From NCBI GenBank assembly GCA_039194995.1, contig JBCCVR010000010.1, positions 1 to 64,000 on the forward strand: DNA of 64,000 bases, given 5' to 3'. Below are positions 50,872-60,088 of this stretch, one piece after another. Under the pieces are notes generated by a model. It made no database searches, had not been told where the DNA came from, and saw only the letters and a program-made list of their open reading frames with translations. Source of the stretch: CCY15215 sp039194995 (lineage in GTDB: Bacteria; Cyanobacteriota; Cyanobacteriia; Cyanobacteriales; Spirulinaceae). Each line of letters starts with the position of its first letter. Positions within the stretch are counted from its first letter, which is position 1. The translations under genes and the position numbers were made by a program.

Positions 50872-53421
50872 GTGGCACTTCCCGATCTCGTCAATCCGAT
50901 TCGACGTAAATTTAGAGAATTCAGCACCTTCGTACAAAACCCAGTACGAGTATTATCTCAGCGCGGGCGATTAGAAGTACAAAAAGCCTACGAAAATTTT
51001 GAGATTCCCAAAGCGAAATCGAAGTCAGAAAATGGACGAGGGACGGCGATCGCGGATATTCCCCCCGAGTTGGAAAGCGATGCGCCACAGGATGGAATTC
51101 AAGACACATTCCGAGGCGATCGTCAAGTCTTTTCTGCACCCGATCGCAATGGCAAAATCGAGAGCGATCGCGATTTTCCTTACAAGTTTGTTTCCTTTTA
51201 TCAACCCACCGAAGCAGGTGGAATTCATAAAGGAACTCAGATAGAAAACGATCGACCGCTTTTTATCTTTGAGTATGATTGCGATCGCATCGATTTACCA
51301 TCAGAAGAAGTTGAAGAGAAACTGAGAGAATTAGTTGAAAGTTTTAGTTTGAGTCCGTTGCAGAGAGATAAATTTCGGCTGATCGTTCCTAACAAAATTG
51401 CCAAGCGAGAGGACTCTGAAGAGATTATTTATGCGATCGCAGAACGACCGAGTAAAAGCTGGACTTTGAGAGAATATCTCGAGTATGTTGAAAATATCGA
51501 TCGCAAAGGGGCAATTTCTACTTTACAAGTAGTTAGATTTCTCGATCTCATTTTACAAAGCCTTTGGTTTTTGCATCAAAATCCCTTACGTTTATCTCGA
51601 GAAACGACTCAACCGGGCTTAGCCCATGGTAACTTAACCTTGGATAATTTACTATGGGTTGCAAATGAAGAACAAGGTTCTGTAATTGGTCAAAATTTTT
51701 GGATTTACATCCTCAATTTACACGTATTTTCAGATCTGCGCTATTCATTACAAGAAAAGGCTGCTTCTCAGAGTGAAAAAGGACAAGATTTACGACGCTT
51801 GGGGGAACTGGGTTTTAATTTGTGGCTGGGAAAAACAGAAGCAGTTGAATCTTTAAGAAAAGAAAATAATCATTTATTTGATACACTTGGGGCAAAGAAA
51901 AGCAAAACGCTATATGAATTTCTACAAGATTTAGAGGGGGGAAATTTTAGTAGTGGAGATATTGCCAGAAATAAATTACTCTCCCTTAGAAAAGAGATCG
52001 AGGAAGAATATCGCGAAAGTTTAGAACGCGATCGCCCAATTTTATCTTTAGTGCCTCTCAAACGGAGAAAACGAAATTATTGGTGGATTGCGATCGCGAT
52101 CGGTAGTGCCTGTTTTTTCTTAGCTTTCGTCGCGTTTCAGGCTTTGAGATCCCTTGGTATAAAACTTCCTAATGTTTTCAGTATTTCATCCGAGCAAATA
52201 GTAGAAATCCCTCGGGAAGCCAGAGAATGTTATATGACCAATATAGAAGAATTGGATAGTATCGTCAATCTCCCTCAACTCGGATTAATCGAACAAGGGA
52301 GTATTTGGGAGCGAATTGTAACGAAAAAGAGTTTAGTGGCTGCCAATAATACAAGTTTTGAAAAAATGTTGCAACAGCGATTAGGATTGCGTGAAGATCT
52401 GACCTTTATCCAAGCCAATAATAATGCAGATATTTTACAACGCTTGAGAAATACACGAGAAAGTTTTGCTTTAACGGGAGCAATGAATGCAGCAGAACTA
52501 GAAGAGAATGGATTGCAACAAACCATCGTTGCCTATGATGCCTTAGTCTTCTTCATTCCTTTCAACAATAGTTATCTGGTTCGGGAAAACTTTGCAAAAG
52601 AGGAGAGACAAGATCGAGGGAGAGAAGCAATTGAAAAACAAATCTATTTAGATGGAGAATTAATATTCGATCGCCTAAGCATCAACGCCCAAAATAATTT
52701 AAGTATCATTCAAGAAAATGAGAATAATTTATCCTTTAGTATTGATTATATTCCACCCGAACAAGATGCGAGAGATTTCTTAGTGGAAAGACTCAAGCCA
52801 AAACTAACAGTAGAGGGAGATATATTGCAAACGTGGATGGAGCGTCAATTGATAGAGCAAGCAGCAGATTTTAGTATCGCAAAACCACTCGGAGCTTTAA
52901 GCGGTAATCTGTTGCGATCGCTCTCCAGTTCTTCAATTTCTAATGTTTCTCTATCTTCCCAACAAAAAGAAAATTTACAGGGAATTAATCCGCCAACGAG
53001 TTATACAATCTTCGCAGAGATGTTTGCCAAATATAACAACAATCGCCAGAAAAGTTTGGGTTTTGGGTGGTTGAGTATGGTCATGGGTCAATGTACTGTT
53101 TATCCCCTTGCTTATAACGGAAAACAAGTCGTTCGCGATTATTATAATAGCGATCGCCAGCCCATTTCCCCCGAAACCGATCTGTGCAATGATAAAGGCA
53201 GTTATTGGGGAAGTGCGGATAATATTCAAGACTATGAGTTGAGTTATCCTCTCGCTGTCGTTTATCCAGAAAACTCTACAGCAGGGGAAAAATTCTCGGA
53301 TATTCTGTTAACGATGGAGGGACAATTTTTATTGCGGGAAGCAGGATTAATTCCCAGACTCAAGCTCCCCAATACTCCAGCACAAGTTATAATTACAGAA
53401 GGAGGAAAATGTCAGATTTAA
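50872..53421 (+). CDS. Pseudokinase-transmembrane-binding protein fusion in the CIS operon
   Basis: A GTG-started protein of 849 residues. Residues about 110-360 have a protein-kinase-like fold with HGNLTLDNLL where active kinases have HRDLKPEN; the catalytic Asp is Asn, and the DFG block is NLH-like, so it is a pseudokinase. A single membrane helix follows (about 403-423, WWIAIAIGSACFFLAFVAF). The last 400 residues look like a PstS-type solute-binding fold (LVFFIPFNNSYLV, FAEMFAKYNNNRQKS, YPLAVVYPENSTAGEKFSDIL). It is embedded between tube-type genes, so it probably works with the particle, perhaps as a membrane anchor or sensor. The membrane helix separates a cytoplasmic pseudokinase from an extracytoplasmic part. 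I know no exact counterpart. Confidence 0.7.
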   Translation: MALPDLVNPIRRKFREFSTFVQNPVRVLSQRGRLEVQKAYENFEIPKAKSKSENGRGTAIADIPPELESDAPQDGIQDTFRGDRQVFSAPDRNGKIESDRDFPYKFVSFYQPTEAGGIHKGTQIENDRPLFIFEYDCDRIDLPSEEVEEKLRELVESFSLSPLQRDKFRLIVPNKIAKREDSEEIIYAIAERPSKSWTLREYLEYVENIDRKGAISTLQVVRFLDLILQSLWFLHQNPLRLSRETTQPGLAHGNLTLDNLLWVANEEQGSVIGQNFWIYILNLHVFSDLRYSLQEKAASQSEKGQDLRRLGELGFNLWLGKTEAVESLRKENNHLFDTLGAKKSKTLYEFLQDLEGGNFSSGDIARNKLLSLRKEIEEEYRESLERDRPILSLVPLKRRKRNYWWIAIAIGSACFFLAFVAFQALRSLGIKLPNVFSISSEQIVEIPREARECYMTNIEELDSIVNLPQLGLIEQGSIWERIVTKKSLVAANNTSFEKMLQQRLGLREDLTFIQANNNADILQRLRNTRESFALTGAMNAAELEENGLQQTIVAYDALVFFIPFNNSYLVRENFAKEERQDRGREAIEKQIYLDGELIFDRLSINAQNNLSIIQENENNLSFSIDYIPPEQDARDFLVERLKPKLTVEGDILQTWMERQLIEQAADFSIAKPLGALSGNLLRSLSSSSISNVSLSSQQKENLQGINPPTSYTIFAEMFAKYNNNRQKSLGFGWLSMVMGQCTVYPLAYNGKQVVRDYYNSDRQPISPETDLCNDKGSYWGSADNIQDYELSYPLAVVYPENSTAGEKFSDILLTMEGQFLLREAGLIPRLKLPNTPAQVIITEGGKCQI

Positions 53422-53567
53422 CAAAACAAAAGATTGAGGAATTGAGCGATCTCGTCAAACAAGATCCGCTCTTATTACAAAAACTCACCGATCGTGTCTA
53501 TCGGTTAATGCAATCAGAAGCAGAAAATCAGCGCGATCGTCAAGGAAATTCAAGGAGGTTAAAGTAA
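53409..53567 (+). CDS. Small 52-aa helical protein in the CIS operon
   Basis: A short gene between two overlapping neighbours: its ATG lies 13 bases before the end of the pseudokinase gene and its TAA shares a base with the next ATG (TAATG). AAGGAGG precedes the ATG. The protein is helical and reads LTDRVYRLMQSEAENQRDRQG near the C-terminal half. Similar VYxL-R-ER helices occur twice at the C-terminus of the large repeat protein encoded at 54109. The function is not known; the strict packing argues that it is real. Confidence 0.75.
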   Translation: MSDLTKQKIEELSDLVKQDPLLLQKLTDRVYRLMQSEAENQRDRQGNSRRLK

Positions 53568-54109
53568 TGGCTGAAAATGAACGTGCGGCGAATTTCGTCA
53601 CAACCAATCGTTTCTATGTGGAAATAGAAAGGAATCTTGCGGCATCTTTTAGCGAATGTTCGGGTTTTTCTGCAAAAGTTAAATCGGAAAAGCATTTTGC
53701 GGGGGGTGCAAACAACCAACAGCGCGTTATTTTGGGTCAAGTCGAATATTCAGACGTGATCTTAAAGCGAGGAATTACTGACGATCTAGAGTTTTGGAAC
53801 TGGGTTATTTCTGTCATGAAAAAGCCGACAAAACGACGTAATATTAATATTTTACTATTCAATCAAGCGGGAAAAGTAATGCAATGCTGGACGTTAATTG
53901 GTGCAATTCCCATCGAGTGGAAAACCCCCGAACTGAAAGCAGATGCGAATGATATTGCAATTGAAGAATTAACCCTTGCTTATGAAGGATTGCAAGTTTC
54001 GCGATCGCCAGGAGGAGGAGCGATAGAGGGGGTTACTCGGCATTCTTCGGGAGATTTTATAGAGTCTAAAATTAGGAATGAAATGCAATCTCTATCGAGG
54101 AGATCGTGA
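53567..54109 (+). CDS. Tail tube-type protein (gp19 family) 3
   Basis: Protein of 180 residues of the gp19 tube family (TTNRFYVEIERNLAASFSECSGF, VEYSDVILKRGITDDLEFWNWV, LLFNQAGKVMQCWTLIGAIPIEW). It carries an extra C-terminal tail of about 35 residues (RSPGGGAIEGVTRHSS). It overlaps the small gene by one base upstream and the QRSP-repeat gene by one base downstream. It may form a baseplate-proximal tube ring. Confidence 0.85.
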   Translation: MAENERAANFVTTNRFYVEIERNLAASFSECSGFSAKVKSEKHFAGGANNQQRVILGQVEYSDVILKRGITDDLEFWNWVISVMKKPTKRRNINILLFNQAGKVMQCWTLIGAIPIEWKTPELKADANDIAIEELTLAYEGLQVSRSPGGGAIEGVTRHSSGDFIESKIRNEMQSLSRRS

Positions 54110-56796
54110 TGCTCAAACCTCTCGGACAAAACTATCTTAAATCTTCTTTAGGTCAACCGATTCAGCGCAAACCATTGGGGCGATCGCTTGCCTCTTTAGG
54201 AACGCCTCAACTCCCTCCTATTCCTGATTTAAAAGAGAGGGAGAGAATGAGGGATTTTAGTTATCTTGCTCGGGGTGAATGGAATAGGGGAAGTGAAGAA
54301 AGTGCTTCAATTCCATCGATCCAAGCACGTCAAGATAATCTTATTTCTACTTCTCAAAGCAAGGAAGAAGATATTGTTGTCAATAATACTGACTCTGAAG
54401 ATATCACTTCTGAAGTTCAGCGATCGCCTTTAAATTCTTCATCCCTTTCTACTCCTCGATCAATCAATGAAAATACTGTTTCCGATCGCAACAGTATTTC
54501 GGAAATGACAACACCGGAAGTACAGAGATCGCCGTTAGAACCTTCTTCTCCGTCCACAGATCGAACACCTTATGAAAATACTATTTCCAACACCGATACT
54601 ATTGCAGAGAGAGAAACATCAGAGGTACAGCGATCGCTAGAAGACACACCACATTCAGAACTCCCCGGATATCAGGATGTTTATTCAGAGAACAACGTTC
54701 AATCTCGTCCTACGTTTTCCCTGAGTAAACTTGCCTCTAATACAATTGATAATACCTTACCCATTGCGAAAAAAGTCATTCAGCGAGTGAATGAAATCGC
54801 CTCTTCACAATCTTCTTCTGTCGCTTCCTCAGAGTCAGTTCAAGCACAAGCAGAATCTTCAGGAGTTAAAAATCCAGAAATACAGCAATCTCCCTCAGAA
54901 AATTCTCCTCGATCCACACCTCAAACAACGAAGGAAAATATTGTTTCCGAGCCTATCGATACCCCAAAAATTGCGACCCCAGAAATACAGCAATCTCCTT
55001 CTACCTCAACACCGCAAACAACGACAGTACATTTAATGTCCGATCGTCCCGATACTACAGAAATAGCAACTCCAGAAGTTCAGCGATCTTCCTTAGATAA
55101 TTCTCAGCTATCCATACCTGAAGCACCAGAAGTAGACATTGTTTCTGACAGCACTAATATTACAGAGATAGACACTCCAGAAGTCCAGCGATCGCCAGAA
55201 GAAAAACCACTTTCAGAACTTCCCGGATATCAGGATACTTATTCAGAGAATAAACCTCAATCTCGTTCCAAATTTTCTCTGAGTAAACTTGCCTCCAATG
55301 CTGTTAAAAATACGTTTCCTATTGCTAGAAAAGTTATTCAGCGATTCGATCGGACATCTTCCCAAAAACCCTCTAATTCTGTTTCTCCAGAGGTAGTTCA
55401 ACCTAAAGAAGAATCTGTAAAACCAGATAACTTGAAAGTCCAACGATCGCCTGCTTTATCCACGCCTCAAGTTCCTGATGAGAATCTGGTTTCCAATAGC
55501 AGCAAGATTACAGAAAATCCTACTCCAGAAGTGCAGCGATCGCCTATAGAATCAACTCCTCAAATTACGAATGAGAATCTTGTTTCTAATCCCAGAAATA
55601 TTGCAGAAAACCCTACTTCAGAAGTGCAGCGATCGCCTTTAGAATCACCTTCTTTATCCACTCCTCAAATTACGAATGAGAATCTTGTTTCTAATCCCGG
55701 AAATATTGCAGAAACATCTACTTCGGAAATACAGCGATCGCCTTTAGAATCACCTTCTTTATCCACTCCTCAAATTACTGACGAGAATCTTGTTTCCAAT
55801 AGCAGCAATATTGCAGAAAACCCTACTTCAGAAATACAGCGATCGCCTTCTCTATACACTCCTCAAGTCCCTGATGAGAATCTTGTTGACAATGGCAGTA
55901 ATATTGTAGAAAACTCTACTTCAGAAATTCAGCGATTGCCTTCTGAGATTACTTCATCACCGCAATCCAATATGGCGATCGCCACCGAAGAAAGTCGCGT
56001 AACAACCTTATCCGAAGGACGAGGATTTTTACAACTCCAACCTCTCGGACAACCCCAACCCCTCGGAGGAAGTTCGGATTATAATCCCTCTTCGTTTGTT
56101 TCAACTTCATTGAAAGAGATTCTCAACTATTCTGGAGAAAATAGTGCTTCTCTCATTCAGAAAAAAGATAATCAAAAAAACACCGTACAAACTTCTGTTT
56201 CTGCTTCCGAAACCTTAGATTTTCCACAATCTTGGTCAAATGTTTCCGAATTAATCGGAGATTCTCCCAACACGATAGACGCGAAAAAAACAGAAGATTG
56301 GGGAGGATTTTCCGGACTGATGGGAGATACTAGCTTACTGCCAGAAAGTCCCCCAAATCCTGACAGCGAGGCGATCGTCCAAGCGAAAAGTGCTCCTGTT
56401 GAGGGAGAACTCATGATGCCGATCGCGTTTGAGGAAATCGCACCTGAAGAACCCCTCACACTTCCACCCACTCCCCAACAACCAGAACCCGAGCAGCCGA
56501 TCGCAGATGAGGAGTTAGACTGGTTAGCACAACTGGTTTATCGTTTGGTGCGATCGCGCTTGAATATCGACAGAGAACGACAATATAATCAAATTGGAGG
56601 TGCTTCCTTTTGGCCGGATACTGTTTATTTTGCTCGTGCTGAGAATAACTCTCTCGCATCCAGTGAAATGCTCGCAATGCTAGAAGCCCTGAGTCCTTAC
56701 AGTAGCGATCGCTTATCGATTTTAGCTCGTGAGGTTTACGTGCTTCTGCAAATGCGGATGGAATGCGATCGCGATCGGCACGGGATTTGTAATTAA
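54109..56796 (+). CDS. Large QRSP-repeat protein of the CIS operon
   Basis: A protein of 895 residues, low in hydrophobic residues and rich in Ser, Thr, Pro and Glu. A basic N-terminus (PLGQNYLKSSLGQPIQRKPLG) leads into about 13 degenerate repeats of 30-36 residues centred on [SP]E[VI]QRSP, plus a larger duplicated block (LPGYQD-YSEN-SRxxFSLSKLASN-VIQR). The C-terminus has two helices, LAQLVYRLVRSRLNIDRER and LAREVYVLLQMRMECDRDR. At the DNA level QRSP is mostly encoded by CAGCGATCGCC, which contains the HIP1 octamer. A start at ATG 54109 overlaps the tube-3 stop; GTG 54106 is an alternative. The length and lack of a fold suggest a flexible scaffold, ruler or substrate carrier for the particle, which is inference. 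Confidence 0.75.
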   Translation: MLKPLGQNYLKSSLGQPIQRKPLGRSLASLGTPQLPPIPDLKERERMRDFSYLARGEWNRGSEESASIPSIQARQDNLISTSQSKEEDIVVNNTDSEDITSEVQRSPLNSSSLSTPRSINENTVSDRNSISEMTTPEVQRSPLEPSSPSTDRTPYENTISNTDTIAERETSEVQRSLEDTPHSELPGYQDVYSENNVQSRPTFSLSKLASNTIDNTLPIAKKVIQRVNEIASSQSSSVASSESVQAQAESSGVKNPEIQQSPSENSPRSTPQTTKENIVSEPIDTPKIATPEIQQSPSTSTPQTTTVHLMSDRPDTTEIATPEVQRSSLDNSQLSIPEAPEVDIVSDSTNITEIDTPEVQRSPEEKPLSELPGYQDTYSENKPQSRSKFSLSKLASNAVKNTFPIARKVIQRFDRTSSQKPSNSVSPEVVQPKEESVKPDNLKVQRSPALSTPQVPDENLVSNSSKITENPTPEVQRSPIESTPQITNENLVSNPRNIAENPTSEVQRSPLESPSLSTPQITNENLVSNPGNIAETSTSEIQRSPLESPSLSTPQITDENLVSNSSNIAENPTSEIQRSPSLYTPQVPDENLVDNGSNIVENSTSEIQRLPSEITSSPQSNMAIATEESRVTTLSEGRGFLQLQPLGQPQPLGGSSDYNPSSFVSTSLKEILNYSGENSASLIQKKDNQKNTVQTSVSASETLDFPQSWSNVSELIGDSPNTIDAKKTEDWGGFSGLMGDTSLLPESPPNPDSEAIVQAKSAPVEGELMMPIAFEEIAPEEPLTLPPTPQQPEPEQPIADEELDWLAQLVYRLVRSRLNIDRERQYNQIGGASFWPDTVYFARAENNSLASSEMLAMLEALSPYSSDRLSILAREVYVLLQMRMECDRDRHGICN

Positions 56797-56823
56797 CTTT
56801 TTTGTTATTTTAGGAACAAATCA

Positions 56824-57420
56824 ATGATGTATCAACAATTAGAAAAAGCAAAATTAATTAACCTTTCTTCTGGTAAGGATATCGAATTTATGTTTAATCC
56901 TAGCGAACTTAAATTTGATGTAGTAATGGAAACCGTAGAAAGTTCGGGAGCAAAAACGCAAAAAACAGGGCGATCGAAAGTTAATTATTCCCATCGCAAA
57001 GCCACAAAAGTCACAATAAGTAATGTTCTATTTGATACCTATGAAGAGGGAATAAATGTTGTTGATAAATATATAAGTTCTCTAGAAAAAGCGTTAGAAT
57101 TTGTTCAGAATGGAGAAGAGCAACGTCCGCCAACTTATCGTTTTAACTGGGGAACTCAAACCTACTTGAGGTATTGTTTTGTTGAAAATCTAAGCTATAC
57201 ATTAACAATGTTTTTACCCAATGGTACACCAGTTCGAGCAAAAATTGATAGTCTAACTCTTAAAGAAACTGATGAACCTAAACCGAGTGGAGGAATGAAG
57301 GCAAAGCGTCCTAAAAAACCAAGTCGAGAAACCGATCAAAGTTTAGCATTTTGGAAAGAAAAATCTAAATTTGGACAGATTGTTAAAACTATCAGAAATG
57401 TTAAAGATGAAATTATGTAG
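56824..57420 (+). CDS. CIS baseplate tube protein (Pvc7/Afp7-like)
   Basis: Protein of 198 residues of the family 'contractile injection system tube protein': KAKLINLSSGKDIEFMFNPSELKFD, SNVLFDTYEEG, PPTYRFNWGTQTYLRYCFVENLSYTLTMFLPNGTPVRAKI. The LysM domain that usually follows the tube part is missing; the tail is basic instead (KAKRPKKPSRE). It links the tube to the spike. Start is ATG 56824 or the adjacent ATG 56827. Confidence 0.88.
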   Translation: MMYQQLEKAKLINLSSGKDIEFMFNPSELKFDVVMETVESSGAKTQKTGRSKVNYSHRKATKVTISNVLFDTYEEGINVVDKYISSLEKALEFVQNGEEQRPPTYRFNWGTQTYLRYCFVENLSYTLTMFLPNGTPVRAKIDSLTLKETDEPKPSGGMKAKRPKKPSRETDQSLAFWKEKSKFGQIVKTIRNVKDEIM

Positions 57421-57472
57421 AATACTGGCCAACCTAAAAATCTAAAACAATTGTTTTTATCCAACACAAACA

Positions 57473-59236
57473 ATGATTGCTACCAATTCCTCTCTTTCAA
57501 ATTCAAGCCAATCCAGTAGTGGTAATTATCAAGCGCTACCTAAGATTGAAATAGAAGGCAACGAAGCCCAGTCTAAATTATACGAGGATTTATTGCAAGT
57601 TTTGGTTGAGGAAAGCCTGCATTTTCCGGCAATGTTTACTTTAGTCATTCGCAACGACTATCAACCGGGAATGGGAGAAGATTCTGACGAACCTTGGCAA
57701 CATGACTATTTAGAAATTGGGAAAAAAGTTAAAGTCAGCTTTTCGGCAAGTACGACAGCATCACAGGATTTTCAGGAAGAAAATGAAGGTCAGGTTATCG
57801 AAGGCGAGATTACAGCGATTGAAGCGCATTTTAGCGACCAAACACAAGCTCCTATTGTTGTGCGTGGTTATGATATTTCTCATCGCTTGCATCGGGGAAA
57901 ATGGAATCGTTCTTTTCAGAATTTAACCGATAGCGATTTGGTGAAAAAGATTGCAGGAGAGGTGGGTATTTCTGTGGGGAAAGTCGATGAAAGTGGCGTT
58001 CCCCATGAGTATCTATTTCAGGAGAACCAAACGAATATGGAGTTTTTGCGATCGCGTGCTTCTCGGATCGGTTTTGAACTCTTTATCCAAGATGGAAAGT
58101 TGAATTTTCGCAAACCGACAAAGGATGAGATTTTAGATTTGGAATGGTTGCGAGATATTTCTAATTTTCGTGTCAGAACCACCAGTGCGGAACAGGTAAA
58201 ATCGGTAGAGGTGCGGGGGTGGGACTATACCCAAAAACAAGCGATCGTCTCAACAGCAAATTCAGAAAAGGTAGTGACAGAAACGGAACAGGGGAAGGGG
58301 AGTGAGACAAGTGGAAAATTTCAGGGACTCCCCGCACCGACTTTATATGTGGTCGATCGCCCCGTAGAACAGCCGAAAGAAGCGGATTTAATGGCAGAGG
58401 CGTTATGTAATGAGATCGGAGGACAATTTGTTCTCGCAGATGCCCGAGGGGAAGGAAACCCGAAAATTCGACCGGGACGAGTGGTAAAATTACAGGGAAT
58501 GGGCAAGTATAGCGGTCAGTATTACGTGACAGAGACGCGCCATGCTTTCCAAGAGCGGATTTATACGACAGAGTTTAGCGTGCGAGGTTTGCGAGGGGGA
58601 GATTTACTAACCCTATTGAATTCACCAGATCGCTTGCAGCCGGGGCAAACTTTTTTAGTGGGTATTGTGACAGATAATGAGGATCCGGAAGGGTTGGGAC
58701 GAGTTAAGGTGAAGTTTCCGAGTTTAACAGAGGAGCATAGCAGTAATTGGGCGCGGGTAGTGAGTCCGGGAGCGGGAAAAAGCCGGGGTTTTGACTGTTT
58801 GCCGGAAATTGAGGATGAGGTTTTGGTGGGGTTTGAACACGGGGATATTCATCGGCCTTATGTATTGGGAGGGGTATGGAATGGTGAGGATATGCCGCCG
58901 GAAAAGGTGGAGGATAGTGTTACGGATGGGAAAGTACGCTTGCGGACGTTGAGAACCCGCAAGGGGCATTTATTACAGTTTGTTGAGGAAGATAAGAGCG
59001 GGACGCAGGCAGGTGTGAGAATTAAGACAGAGAAGGGGCATCAGGTGTATTTGAATGATAGTCAAGGGAAAATTGAGATTGTAACAAAAGGGGGTCACAA
59101 GTTGATTTTGGATGATAATGGTTCTAAGATGAGTATGAGTTCGACGGGGACGCTTTCGATTGAGGCAAAAGGTGCGATCGATCTGAAAACTCAGGGAGTT
59201 ATTAGTTTGAGCGGGAGTAAGGTTGATTTAGGTTAA
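57473..59236 (+). CDS. VgrG-like baseplate spike protein (Pvc8-like)
   Basis: Spike protein of 587 residues: a gp27-type hub (about 30-370) followed by a gp5-type OB fold (about 380-460, QTFLVGIVTDNEDPEGLGRVKVKFP and HIHRPYVLGGVW-like segment GDIHRPYVLGGVWNGE) and a short beta-helix end with SMSSTGTLSIEAKGAIDLK. It forms the trimeric tip that pierces the target membrane. No effector domain is fused. No PAAR tip gene is seen downstream. Confidence 0.92.
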   Translation: MIATNSSLSNSSQSSSGNYQALPKIEIEGNEAQSKLYEDLLQVLVEESLHFPAMFTLVIRNDYQPGMGEDSDEPWQHDYLEIGKKVKVSFSASTTASQDFQEENEGQVIEGEITAIEAHFSDQTQAPIVVRGYDISHRLHRGKWNRSFQNLTDSDLVKKIAGEVGISVGKVDESGVPHEYLFQENQTNMEFLRSRASRIGFELFIQDGKLNFRKPTKDEILDLEWLRDISNFRVRTTSAEQVKSVEVRGWDYTQKQAIVSTANSEKVVTETEQGKGSETSGKFQGLPAPTLYVVDRPVEQPKEADLMAEALCNEIGGQFVLADARGEGNPKIRPGRVVKLQGMGKYSGQYYVTETRHAFQERIYTTEFSVRGLRGGDLLTLLNSPDRLQPGQTFLVGIVTDNEDPEGLGRVKVKFPSLTEEHSSNWARVVSPGAGKSRGFDCLPEIEDEVLVGFEHGDIHRPYVLGGVWNGEDMPPEKVEDSVTDGKVRLRTLRTRKGHLLQFVEEDKSGTQAGVRIKTEKGHQVYLNDSQGKIEIVTKGGHKLILDDNGSKMSMSSTGTLSIEAKGAIDLKTQGVISLSGSKVDLG

Positions 59237-59339
59237 AAGAGAAACACATTACGCAGATCTAACTAATGTAAATTGTTTGACAATCGTATAATGTTAGTCT
59301 AAGTGGTTTGAATTCTAAGTGGTTTGAGGAAGAAACCAA

Positions 59340-60077
59340 ATGTCCAAAGATCGATTGCAAACAAAGCCTGATTCAGGTTTTAGCCAACCACCAAAAAAAA
59401 AGCCTAAACAATTTGACTCTTCTCGTTCATCCAGTGAAAGTCAAGTAAGAAACTCCTTTGAAGACAAGGAAGTTAGTTCCCTAACTACTAATGATGAGGA
59501 TTCAGAGCTAGATTTTAGCAAGATCCCGGTAGAGCCTCCAAATAAAGAATCTAATGAAACAAGCTCTGCTCAAGATTCTTCGAAACCGATTGATCAAAGC
59601 AAAGTTGAAGAATCTTCTATTAGTGGGATGGAGAATGATTCAGAGCTGGATTTTAGTAAAATTCCGGTAGAGCCTCCAAACAAAGAATCTAATGAAACAA
59701 GCTCTGCTCAAGATTCTTCCAAATCTATTTCAGATTCAAATCCGCGCGAAGCCAGAAATATTGCAAAATTTGCGGAGTATACTAAAGATCTGCGTCAAAA
59801 TATGGAGGCTCCAGCAGCCCAAGATCCTAAATTAGCATCATTAGTTAGAAAGTTATACAGGCTTGGTGCTAAAGTAGGTAGTGGAAGTACAGCAGCAGCA
59901 ATTAGAAAAGAACGAGAAACAGGTAAACCTGTGGGAGGAAGACTGCACGAGCAAAAAGGAAAAGAGTTTATTAAAGCCCTTCAAAAGTGGCTTGACAAAA
60001 ATCCAGACGCATCTCCTCAAGATAGAAGAACAGCAGAGAATCTTATTCTAGATTTACAAGACGCACTAAAACATTAG
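59340..60077 (+). CDS. Probable CIS/polymorphic-toxin effector with repeated N-terminus
   Basis: Protein of 245 residues in two parts. The N-terminal 150 residues are disordered and contain an exactly repeated block (SELDFSKIPVEPPNKE through SSAQDSSK, twice). The C-terminal 80 residues (LVRKLYRLGAKVGSGSTAAA, then GRLHEQKGKEFIKALQKW and AAENLILDLQDAL-type helices) resemble C-terminal toxin domains found in bacterial polymorphic toxins. The next gene looks like its immunity partner. It directly follows the spike gene, so delivery by the injection system is the simple reading. Toxin activity is not identified. Confidence 0.6.
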   Translation: MSKDRLQTKPDSGFSQPPKKKPKQFDSSRSSSESQVRNSFEDKEVSSLTTNDEDSELDFSKIPVEPPNKESNETSSAQDSSKPIDQSKVEESSISGMENDSELDFSKIPVEPPNKESNETSSAQDSSKSISDSNPREARNIAKFAEYTKDLRQNMEAPAAQDPKLASLVRKLYRLGAKVGSGSTAAAIRKERETGKPVGGRLHEQKGKEFIKALQKWLDKNPDASPQDRRTAENLILDLQDALKH

Positions 60078-60088
60078 GAGTCAAGACA

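Noticed and set aside
46191..59236. Prophage
   Set aside because: No capsid, terminase, portal, integrase or lysis genes; the DUF4255 cap and baseplate tube protein point to a contractile injection system.
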